The notes under the pieces: generated by a model | Database searches by the model: none | What the model saw: only the letters and a program-made list of their open reading frames with translations | What the model was told of the DNA's origin: nothing | Translations under genes and position numbers: made by a program | Part shown: piece after piece, positions 34,052 to 41,493 of the stretch | How the letters are laid out: every line of letters starts with the position of its first letter | Numbering within the stretch: the first letter of the stretch is position 1 | Assembly: GCA_944324945.1 (NCBI GenBank) | Contig: CALUYE010000002.1 | Span: 351,534-415,533 of the forward strand | Length of the DNA: 64,000 nt | Source of the DNA: Candidatus Gastranaerophilales bacterium | Lineage (GTDB): Bacteria > Cyanobacteriota > Vampirovibrionia > Gastranaerophilales > Gastranaerophilaceae | Reading direction: 5' to 3'

Positions 34052-35567
34052 TCAAATAAACCTGTATTTCAAGAGGTTCTAAATTAACTTCTATTTTATT
34101 TTTGATGATTTGCGGTTTTTCCTTTGCAAAAATAATTTGAAATAAATTCTTCTTTTTTAAATATTGAGCATTAGCACAAGCTTTTTGATTGTTGTTTTCA
34201 TCTAAATTGCCGACAACAACAAGCTCTTTATTTAAATATGTCATTGAATAGGAAAAAACTCTGTCGTTTTTGGTTTTTAAGGTTTTATATTTTCCGTATT
34301 TTAATAAATCAATATTTGATAATTTAAAATTTATCGCATTGATGTAATTTTTTTTAAGAGAAATATTTTTTTCTCTAACAGGGCCTGTCGTGTTAAAAAT
34401 ATCAAAGCTTCCGCTGTGAACAAAATAATATTCGTCATCGGTTAAACTATAAGAAGCTTTTTTATTTTCATAATCATAAATAAAATCATCCCCGACGCTA
34501 AACCCGTCAAGAAAATATGAATTTAATGGAAGCGTTGTACTAAGCCATAAAATCATATTGTGATAGTTTTTGCCTCTTAAAACGGGCGCCTGCTGGTCAT
34601 GCGTTGCAAAAGCCGCAATCATGGCTTTTGAATTATGTTTTGATAAAATTTTAAGATTTTTTTCAATTTTTTCATCAAATTCTTTTTTTGTTTTGATGTT
34701 TTTAAAATCGCTCCAGGAGCCGTAATAACCATCAAAACCCGCATCTAAAAGTTCATCAATTGTTGTATAGTGCTCAATTATACCATTTGCAGGGTTTGAC
34801 CAATCAGGACTTGCTTCTGCAATAAAAATAAATTTTTCGTTTTTATTTTTAGCGTAATCTATAATATTTTCCCAGAATTCATAAGGTTTTATTGCGGCAA
34901 CATCCGCTCTTATTCCGTCAAAACCTAAATTTAGCGCCATATCAATAAAACTTTTAAAATTATTCAGTGTTTCAATATTTAAAGTTTTATTATCATCGTT
35001 ATAAACTTTAAAAAGCCTTACATCCGTCCAATCAGCTGGAATTTGCGCTTCGTTTTTATTGTCAAATAAAAACCAGGAGGGTTTTTTAAGGCTTAAATCG
35101 TATGAACCGCAGCTTGGTAAATCTAAAATTACATTCATATCAAGCTTGTGCGCACTATCAACAAAAAACCTTGCTTCTTCATAAGCAGATATTTCATTTT
35201 TATTATCATCCAAATACGGGTTTATTTCATCAAACGCATCCATGGCATACAATGAACCTGCGTTTCCTAATGCTTTTAATTTACCCGTTTTTGTAATCGG
35301 CAGAAGATATATTGTATTTATTCCTTCTTTTTTTAAATCTTTTAACTTTTCACTTGCGTTTAAAAAAGTTCCTTTTATATCACCTTTTGATTCATCTATA
35401 ATTCCGTCTTTGTCTTTATCAACTGAACCAAAGTTTCTAATGTTCAGAGTGTATATAATTGCAGAATTTTGCGCAAATTGTTCGCTTAAATCAGCTCTTG
35501 CAAAGACATTTTGATTAAATGTTAAAGATAATAATACTAATCCCGATAAAAATAAATTTCTTTTCAT
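34023..35567 (-). CDS. Secreted GH13 alpha-amylase-family glycosidase
   Basis: From the ATG at 35567 the 514-residue protein starts with a Sec signal peptide (MKRNLFLSGLVLLSLTFNQ, probable cut near VFA-RA). The GH13 barrel follows, with the nucleophile motif GFDGIRADVAAI (Asp222), acid/base FIAEASPDW (Glu251) and FATHDQQAP. A short C-terminal beta domain follows. The region before the barrel has DKDKDGIIDESKGD, a calcium-binding-like loop. Substrate is probably an alpha-glucan; the exact specificity is not clear. A GTG at 35594 would extend the reading frame, but the promoter position argues against it. Confidence 0.85.
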   Translation of the reverse strand: MKRNLFLSGLVLLSLTFNQNVFARADLSEQFAQNSAIIYTLNIRNFGSVDKDKDGIIDESKGDIKGTFLNASEKLKDLKKEGINTIYLLPITKTGKLKALGNAGSLYAMDAFDEINPYLDDNKNEISAYEEARFFVDSAHKLDMNVILDLPSCGSYDLSLKKPSWFLFDNKNEAQIPADWTDVRLFKVYNDDNKTLNIETLNNFKSFIDMALNLGFDGIRADVAAIKPYEFWENIIDYAKNKNEKFIFIAEASPDWSNPANGIIEHYTTIDELLDAGFDGYYGSWSDFKNIKTKKEFDEKIEKNLKILSKHNSKAMIAAFATHDQQAPVLRGKNYHNMILWLSTTLPLNSYFLDGFSVGDDFIYDYENKKASYSLTDDEYYFVHSGSFDIFNTTGPVREKNISLKKNYINAINFKLSNIDLLKYGKYKTLKTKNDRVFSYSMTYLNKELVVVGNLDENNNQKACANAQYLKKKNLFQIIFAKEKPQIIKNKIEVNLEPLEIQVYLINQVSPQES

Positions 35568-35573
35568 AAAGAA

Positions 35574-35579
35574 ATTATA
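35574..35579 (-). promoter_or_regulatory. Leaderless -10 element of GH13 gene
   Basis: Minus-strand TATAAT (35579-35574) ends 6 nt before ATG 35567. It lies within the longer reading frame, so it decides the start in favour of 35567. Confidence 0.5.
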
Positions 35580-35608
35580 TAACAAAAATAACACTACTAA
35601 AAACTATG

Positions 35609-35836
35609 CTATAGAAGAATATTTATATCAAAATTTAAAACTTTTGATATTTTTGCAATGAGAAAAAATTTAGGATGCTGCAAACCCGATTCAATTAAAG
35701 AAATTGTTCTTGTTGAAACACCGACTTTATATGCCAACTCCTCTTGAGACAAGTCGTTTTTAATTCTTTCAATTTTTATTTTTTTCCCGAAAGTTTTTAA
35801 ATCATACTCCATACAAACATCATGAACGCTTGACAA
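35609..35836 (-). CDS. XRE-family HTH regulator (3)
   Basis: A small (75-residue) Cro/C1 HTH protein: LSQEELAYKVGVSTRTISLIESG, recognisable by SQEELA and STRTIS, then PKFFLIAKISKVLNFD. It is nearly a bare DNA-binding domain. The reading frame starts at TTG 35836, five bases after TAGAAT; an ATG at 35812 would give 67 residues. It is divergent from pilin pseudogene 3, the same arrangement as XRE 1 and XRE 2. It is 41 bp upstream of the GH13 gene on the same strand. Confidence 0.75.
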   Translation of the reverse strand: MSSVHDVCMEYDLKTFGKKIKIERIKNDLSQEELAYKVGVSTRTISLIESGLQHPKFFLIAKISKVLNFDINILL

Positions 35837-35933
35837 AAAATATTCTATAAAGTAAAGTTCATGTGTTATGATGTTTAGTTCATAAAATATGTTGTTTAAT
35901 TTTATTTTAATGTATTAAAGTTATGGAGAAAAA

Positions 35934-36722
35934 ATGAAAAAAGGTTTTACTTTGGCTGAAATTTTAATAGTTCTGGTGATAATAGGTGTTCTAACCATGA
36001 TTTTGCTTCCTGTGGCGTTTCAAAGTTCTCCCGATGAAAAAGTTATGAAATTTAAAAAAGGATATAATACTCTAAATACGGTAATTCATGAACTTGTCTC
36101 ATCAGATTGATACTATCAAAATGGAGATTTGGGTACAAGAGCAAACGGAAATACGATTGATGGGGAACATGATGGGGATATTACGTATTTTTGTGAAACG
36201 TTTGCAGATACAATAAGCACCAAAAGTGTTGATTGTTCTGAAGCTAAAGCAGGCTCAGAACACGAATCAAGTATAGTATTACAACAGGATATCAACGATC
36301 ATGCAAAGGATGAAAATTTATGGTATTACGATGATAGCTGTAAATCAAGAGCCAAAGCAGTGGGAGCGGAAATTGTAACGGCTGACGGGATAGTGTTTTA
36401 TCAAGGCTCGCCTGCAAATACTTTTGGTATTTCGGATGCTGCTGCAAGAAATTTAAATAATGATACAAGATATTGTATTGACGGTAATGATGATGAAGAA
36501 TGCCTTGAAATCTACAACAACAAAAGATGGTATGCAGCCCCAGGTGCAGTACCGATTTACTCCGATAAAAACGGTTTTGATGCGCAATACAAATTATTTT
36601 GCATGGATATAGACGGAATAGATGAAGGAGAAGATCCTTTTGCTTTCGGCATTCGCGCGGACGGGAAGGTGCTTGTGGGCTATAAAGCTAAAGAATGGCT
36701 TAAAAAACCCGTTAATGATTGA
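35934..36722 (+). pseudogene. Type IV prepilin-like gene (paralogue 3), interrupted by TGA
   Basis: From ATG 35934 (GGAG upstream) the frame reads MKKGFTLAEILIVLVIIGVL, a perfect prepilin signal with Gly at -1, then 58 codons later meets TGA at 36108-36110. The frame stays open to 36722 and remains homologous to pilins 1 and 2 (TYFCETFADTISTKSVDCSE; FAFGIRADGKVLVGYKAKEW). Pilins 1 and 2 have Arg (AGA) or Lys here, so a single A-to-T change explains the stop. The rest looks intact, so the lesion is recent or a sequencing error. It would encode 262 residues if repaired. Confidence 0.85.
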
Positions 36723-36825
36723 TTAATAAGTGCTTATTTATAAATATTAAAAAGTATATCGAAAGTTAAATTTGGTGTATAATACAATTTAGGTTATTTA
36801 GTTTTTAGTTTACTTTTGGATATAT

Positions 36826-39039
36826 ATGAAAAAAATTACGAATTTTTTTAAAAACGAAGACATTTTTCAATCTTCAAGCACTTTTGCGCTCGGTGCGTTT
36901 TTATCGGTTGCAATAATTTTAACACTTCTTTTATCAATAAGATATTATCTTTATCAAGATATAATCGAAAATGAAATTGCGCAAAAAACACTCATTGCCA
37001 AAAATAATTTTGAAGTTATTGATAAACAAAAAACAGAATTAATCAAAAGAGAAGTCTCAAGCAAAATCCGCCCTGTTGTAACTCCTGTTGAAAATGAATA
37101 TATTATAACGGATTTACAAAAAGTAATTGACAGCATTGAGCAGATTAAAAACGAGAAAAAATCTTACCAGACAAAGCAGAAAGAACTTAGCGAACTGCTT
37201 GAAATAAGTGATTTAGAGCGCAAAAATAAAGCAATAACATTTATTTTAACAAACAGCGAAGCAAATTTAAATTCCGCTTTTACAAACACAAGATACATTT
37301 TAAATGAAATCCTAAACACAGGAATATACGATACCGATATAACAAACTTTGTTGATGATTCTTATATTAATAAAGTTTTGGCTCATCACACCAAAAGAAG
37401 CCAGAACGCACTAATTATAGGGCTATTGGAGCACAGTATCGTTCCTAACTTAATAATTGATGAATATGCAACGGAAATTGCCAAGAAAAATGTCAGAAAC
37501 GCGGTTAAACCTTCGGTTGTATCCTTTAAAAAAGGCGATATTATAGTTAAAGCTGGAGACAGAGTAACCCAGCTTAAAAAAGACGCACTGAAACAATCGG
37601 GCTATAATGCTTTCGAATTAAACAAAGGCGGGGTTTTGGGGATATTTTCCCTTGTGTGCATAATTATGTACAGCCTTGTTTTATATGTTAAAAAATACGA
37701 AAAAAAATACTACACTCCGCGCTATATGGCATATATTGCAGCGTCTGCAATAGTTTTAACTTATGCCTGCATATTAATTTCAAATTCGACTGCTATTTCT
37801 AATTATCTAATGCCGTTTATTGCTTTTACGATGATTTTAGCTATATTTACAAATCCGATTTTAGCGTTTTTGGTTTCGATTTTAATGCTTGCAATATTAT
37901 CCGCTACATTATTTCTTGATCCGCAGATAATTTACACGTTTATTTGCGCAATTTTAGCTTCAAGCTATCTTGTATCCAAAATTTCTTATGCAAAAAGATT
38001 TGATATTATTTTATGCGGTTTGCAGGTTGGTCTTATAATGTTTTTTGCGATGTTTTCAATTTCTCTTTTTGAAAATCAGTTCCAGGCATTTAGAGAAATT
38101 CTTCAATATCAGGTGCAAAATCCGCTTTTAGGAATTCTAAACGGTTTAATTTCATCAATGATAGCAATGTTTTTAATTCCGATTATTGAAAAAGTCTGCA
38201 AAATCGTTTCTCCTTATGCTTTAATTGAACTTGCGGATCAAAATCAGGAGCTTTTATCAAAAATGAGAAGTGCTGCACCGGGGACTTTTCATCACTCTCT
38301 TATGGTTGCAAACCTTTGCGAGGCTGCAGCAAGTGCAATCGGAGCAAACGCAATTTTAGCCAGAGTCGGCGCTTTTTATCATGATATAGGTAAATTACAA
38401 CGTCCGTACTTTTTTATTGAAAACCAGTCTTATTTTGGGGTTGAAAACCCGCACACAAGCTTAACTCCAAGGCAAAGTAAGATGATAATTACGCTTCACA
38501 CTAAAGACGGGGTTGAAATTGCCAAAAAATACGGTCTTCCGCAGGTTGTTATTGATTTTATTCAACAACACCACGGAGAAAGCCTTGCAGGGTATTTTTA
38601 CAATAAAGCAATTGAAGAAGAAGGAAAAGAAAACGTTCAAGAAGGGCAATTCAGATACCCCGGTCCGAAACCCAAAACCAAAGAAACGGCAATTTTAATG
38701 CTTGCAGATGCGCTTGAGAGCGCTGTTCGTTCTTTAAAAAATCCTTCCCAGGAAGAAATTGAATCAATAGTTAATAAAATTTTTACGGAAAGATTAAATG
38801 ACGGTCAATTATCGGACAGCCCTTTAACTTTAAAAGACATAAAAATAATAGCTATGACATTTAATAAAGTCTTGCGCGGAATGCAGCATGAAAGAATTAA
38901 ATATCAAACTAAAGTCATGGATGAATTAAAAGATAAAAATAAAATAACCATGCAAACAACAAACGATGAAGAATTTGAAAATAAAATCCGCGAACTTCAA
39001 TCAAAATCATACAAGAAAGATGATAACAGTGATGAATAG
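36826..39039 (+). CDS. pgpH: PgpH-type 7TM-HD phosphodiesterase (c-di-AMP hydrolase family)
   Basis: The 737-residue membrane protein has one N-terminal helix, a long extracytoplasmic helical sensor domain (about 45-265), seven hydrophobic helices (about 275-470) and a cytosolic HD domain with FHHSLMVANL and FYHDIGKLQRP (HD dyad intact). This is the layout of PgpH, which degrades c-di-AMP in Firmicutes and occurs in cyanobacteria. It is followed directly by ybeY and dgkA, an order common to these groups. Activity is inferred from the family. Confidence 0.92.
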   Translation: MKKITNFFKNEDIFQSSSTFALGAFLSVAIILTLLLSIRYYLYQDIIENEIAQKTLIAKNNFEVIDKQKTELIKREVSSKIRPVVTPVENEYIITDLQKVIDSIEQIKNEKKSYQTKQKELSELLEISDLERKNKAITFILTNSEANLNSAFTNTRYILNEILNTGIYDTDITNFVDDSYINKVLAHHTKRSQNALIIGLLEHSIVPNLIIDEYATEIAKKNVRNAVKPSVVSFKKGDIIVKAGDRVTQLKKDALKQSGYNAFELNKGGVLGIFSLVCIIMYSLVLYVKKYEKKYYTPRYMAYIAASAIVLTYACILISNSTAISNYLMPFIAFTMILAIFTNPILAFLVSILMLAILSATLFLDPQIIYTFICAILASSYLVSKISYAKRFDIILCGLQVGLIMFFAMFSISLFENQFQAFREILQYQVQNPLLGILNGLISSMIAMFLIPIIEKVCKIVSPYALIELADQNQELLSKMRSAAPGTFHHSLMVANLCEAAASAIGANAILARVGAFYHDIGKLQRPYFFIENQSYFGVENPHTSLTPRQSKMIITLHTKDGVEIAKKYGLPQVVIDFIQQHHGESLAGYFYNKAIEEEGKENVQEGQFRYPGPKPKTKETAILMLADALESAVRSLKNPSQEEIESIVNKIFTERLNDGQLSDSPLTLKDIKIIAMTFNKVLRGMQHERIKYQTKVMDELKDKNKITMQTTNDEEFENKIRELQSKSYKKDDNSDE

Positions 39040-39532
39040 CAGTTTTGAAATTTCAAAAATTGATGAGATTAATCTTAAAAAATACAATTTAACGCTTTCA
39101 AAAATCAAAAAAGATACAAAAACAATCGTTGAAAAATTGCTTAATTTAAAAGAATTAAAATCAAGTAAAATTTTTAATAAAAACATAAATAAAATAAGAT
39201 TTGATATTTCATTGTGCACAAATAAAACAATTCACCTGATTAACAAACAGTATAGAAATATTGATAAAGAAACGGATGTTATAACTTTTTCTTTATTTTG
39301 TGATGATGATAATGCGCTTATTTACAGAAAATGCGCTGATTTAGGACAAATTATCGTAAGTGTTGAAAAAGCGGATACTCAAAAAAAAGAAAACAACAAC
39401 ACAATTGAAAAAGAAATTGCATATTTAATCTGTCATGGGATTTTGCATCTTTTCGGATTTGACCATTTAGAAAAAAAAGATTACGATTTTGTTGTCGGAA
39501 TTCAGAATAAGGTTCTTCAAAGTTATGAATAA
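39020..39532 (+). CDS. ybeY: Endoribonuclease YbeY
   Basis: YbeY is a zinc-dependent RNase for 16S rRNA maturation and ribosome quality control. The product has the zinc motif CHGILHLFGFDH (three His) near residue 140 and DVITFSLF upstream. The longest open frame begins earlier (38966) inside pgpH; I use ATG 39020, and ATG 39032, which overlaps the pgpH stop, is equally possible. Overlap with pgpH implies translational coupling. Length (166-170 aa) is normal. Confidence 0.93.
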   Translation: MITVMNSSFEISKIDEINLKKYNLTLSKIKKDTKTIVEKLLNLKELKSSKIFNKNINKIRFDISLCTNKTIHLINKQYRNIDKETDVITFSLFCDDDNALIYRKCADLGQIIVSVEKADTQKKENNNTIEKEIAYLICHGILHLFGFDHLEKKDYDFVVGIQNKVLQSYE

Positions 39533-39908
39533 ATTTCAATCAAGAAGCTTTCAAAAAAGCGTTATGTATGCTCTAAACGGCGTAAGGCTTGCATTTCGCT
39601 CGCAGAGAAACTTCAGAAAACATATATTAATTGCTCTTTTAACTTTTTCAATCGCATTTTTTTTACGGGTAGATTTAATTGGATTTTGTATGATAATATT
39701 TGCAAACATGTTTGTTTTGGTTGTTGAAATGTTAAATTCGGTTATAGAATTTGTAATTGATGCATATTATAAAAACAAATGGGCAAAACTAGCAAAACTT
39801 TCAAAAGATATTGCGGCAGGCGCTGTTTTATTGTCTGCTGTAACGTCTGCTGTTATTTCATTTTTAATTTTTGCAAATAAAATTTACGGACTATATTATA
39901 TCAAGTAG
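39525..39908 (+). CDS. dgkA: Diacylglycerol/undecaprenol kinase (DgkA family)
   Basis: A small trimeric membrane kinase. The 127-residue product has three hydrophobic helices and the catalytic segment VVEMLNSVIEFVIDAYY (Glu and Asn positions conserved) followed by AKLSKDIAAGAVLL. In Gram-positive-like lineages the substrate is undecaprenol, recycling the lipid carrier for wall synthesis. ATG 39525 overlaps the ybeY stop by 8 bp; an upstream TTG frame start (39489) is unlikely. Confidence 0.92.
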   Translation: MNKFQSRSFQKSVMYALNGVRLAFRSQRNFRKHILIALLTFSIAFFLRVDLIGFCMIIFANMFVLVVEMLNSVIEFVIDAYYKNKWAKLAKLSKDIAAGAVLLSAVTSAVISFLIFANKIYGLYYIK

Positions 39909-39921
39909 CAAAGAGGTTTAT

Positions 39922-40338
39922 ATGAAAGAAAAATTTATTCAAAACGCAGTTAATAATTTTCTTAACGAAGGCTATTCATGCTCAGAATCCGTTGTTAAAG
40001 CGGCGTTTGATTTTGGTATGGTTGACAAAAGCGCAATTTCAATAGCAACAAGTTTCTCGGGCGGTATGTCTTCAAGATGCGCCTGCGGTGCCTTAACTGG
40101 AGCGCAAATTGTTATAGGTTTTCTCCACGGTAAACTTAAAGATAACACAGCACGCGCTCTTGCAAAAGAAATGTATGATAAATTTTGCGAAAAACACAAA
40201 GTTGCCTGCTGCAAGGTCTTATCTTCGGGGTTTAAAGATTTTCATTCAAAAGAGCGAAAATTGCACTGTGTAAATATGGTAAAAGATTCATGCGATATTT
40301 TATATGATATAGTTGAAAGTGCAAAAGTAAGCGCATAA
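39922..40338 (+). CDS. C_GCAxxG_C_C-family redox protein
   Basis: The 138-residue product has the family pattern: GYSCSESVVKA near 20, CACGALTGAQIVIG near 57, then a spaced Cys pair (KVACCKVL) and a late Cys (LHCVNMVKDSC). This family binds a metal or redox centre of unknown function. AAGAGG lies just before ATG 39922, which is preferred over the frame's earlier start at 39871. It lies at the end of the pgpH-ybeY-dgkA operon. Confidence 0.8.
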   Translation: MKEKFIQNAVNNFLNEGYSCSESVVKAAFDFGMVDKSAISIATSFSGGMSSRCACGALTGAQIVIGFLHGKLKDNTARALAKEMYDKFCEKHKVACCKVLSSGFKDFHSKERKLHCVNMVKDSCDILYDIVESAKVSA

Positions 40339-40339
40339 A

Positions 40340-40636
40340 ATGAAATCAAGAAAACAATACACGCAAAAAGAAAAAATGAGAGCATTGTTTGAATTGTCTT
40401 TAGGAAACAACGCAAAAGATGCTCTTATTAACGCGGGTTATGATACAAATAATCCCGATATTACCGATAAAAAATACTGTGCTAAATTGATTAACAAATG
40501 GAAGCATATAATATATTCAAATAAAGACTACCATAAGGCAATCAATGAATTGTACAATTTTATATACTTTAAAAATAAAACAAACGATGATTTTATTGAA
40601 GAAAAGTATATTAAAAAAGACAAAGATGTAAAATAG
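40340..40636 (+). CDS. Hypothetical basic helical protein
   Basis: The 98-residue product starts one base after the preceding gene's stop and is probably in the same operon. Residues 5-60 (QKEKMRALFELSLGNNAKD, ALINAGYDT) resemble the helical, phage-terminase-small-subunit-like HTH seen in some small proteins, but no confident family is recognised. The C-terminus is charged. Function unknown. Confidence 0.6.
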   Translation: MKSRKQYTQKEKMRALFELSLGNNAKDALINAGYDTNNPDITDKKYCAKLINKWKHIIYSNKDYHKAINELYNFIYFKNKTNDDFIEEKYIKKDKDVK

Positions 40637-40748
40637 ACACTTAATATTAACTTTTTTTAAGAGTTATATAAAAGGTTTGACAAAGTTTTTTTTTCTGCTT
40701 TAATAATAATACAGAGTCGTTCTGAATTGAATTAGAAGGGGTTGCTAA

Positions 40749-41354
40749 ATGCAAGATAATGAATTACCAAAAAACATGGGTAAAAAAATAGTCGATGCTC
40801 TAAAGCAACAAGATATTGAAAATATGGCAAATTCGTCCGATGACAATTTAATTGATAATTTTGACGAAAACGAAGACATTTCTCTTGATAATTTAGATGA
40901 TGATGATTCAAAAGAAACAGGTTCATTCGATTTCGGAGTAAACGCCAAAGATTATCAACCCGTATTTTCAGTCAATAAAGAAAATATAGCAGATGACCCT
41001 GATATGAAACTGTCCATTGAAAATGACGAAGATGTTGAAGAATTTGAAATGCCGAATAACATCAATGTCTTAAAAAGATTAATCGCTCAATTGCCGACAG
41101 GCGTTCCAAGACAAACAGGCGCTCAAATCATAAGACAAACAATTGAAGCATTAGGCATTCCGATGAAAACAGTTCTTCAAGACGCTCAAAGAGTACGCGA
41201 TTGCTTGAACAGCTCTATTAAAGACTGTAACTATACAATTCAAGAATACAAAAGCAATATAAGAACTCTTGAAAAACAAACAGCAAGTTATCAAAAACAA
41301 CTTAACAAATTAAACGACATCATTGGTTTATTTGTATACGGCGATAAAAAATAG
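40749..41354 (+). CDS. Hypothetical protein, acidic N-terminus and C-terminal coiled coil
   Basis: The 201-residue product has an Asp/Glu-rich, probably disordered N-terminal half (about 20-110; e.g. DNFDENEDISLDNLDDDDS) and a structured C-terminal half containing QLPTGVPRQTGAQIIRQTIEAL and a coiled coil. It has no signal peptide. AGAAGGGG precedes the ATG. No family is recognised. It lies just upstream of tRNA-Glu, so the two may share a transcript. Confidence 0.65.
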   Translation: MQDNELPKNMGKKIVDALKQQDIENMANSSDDNLIDNFDENEDISLDNLDDDDSKETGSFDFGVNAKDYQPVFSVNKENIADDPDMKLSIENDEDVEEFEMPNNINVLKRLIAQLPTGVPRQTGAQIIRQTIEALGIPMKTVLQDAQRVRDCLNSSIKDCNYTIQEYKSNIRTLEKQTASYQKQLNKLNDIIGLFVYGDKK

Positions 41355-41361
41355 ATTTCTT

Positions 41362-41437
41362 GCCCCCATCGTCTAGAGGCCTAGGACAACACCCTTTCAC
41401 GGTGTAGACAGCGATTCGAATTCGCTTGGGGGTACCA
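41362..41437 (+). tRNA. tRNA-Glu (anticodon UUC)
   Basis: A 76-nt tRNA with a GCCCCCA acceptor 5' strand, TGGGGGT 3' strand, discriminator A and an encoded CCA (41435-41437). The anticodon arm CACCCTTTCACGGTG has a CTTTCAC loop, so the anticodon is TTC. The T arm GCGATTCGAATTCGC is canonical. It is the only tRNA seen in the window. Confidence 0.95.
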
Positions 41438-41440
41438 TTA

Positions 41441-41469
41441 AAAAAAGAAGCCACAAAGGCTTCTTTTTT
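41441..41469. terminator. Terminator after tRNA-Glu
   Basis: A perfect 12-bp stem AAAAAAGAAGCC / GGCTTCTTTTTT with 5-nt loop ACAAA, followed by T. It starts three bases past the encoded CCA and also serves the convergent CHAP gene. Confidence 0.85.
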
Positions 41470-41493
41470 TATGTTTTGTTATAAGTTTTAATT

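Noticed and set aside
36108..36110. TGA as a sense codon (recoding or alternative genetic code)
   Set aside because: Other genes end normally at TGA, all Trp codons are TGG, and the paralogues have Arg/Lys at this place; a point mutation explains it.
38461..38698. Short frames on both strands within the pgpH HD domain
   Set aside because: They overlap the conserved catalytic domain of pgpH and lack ribosome sites.
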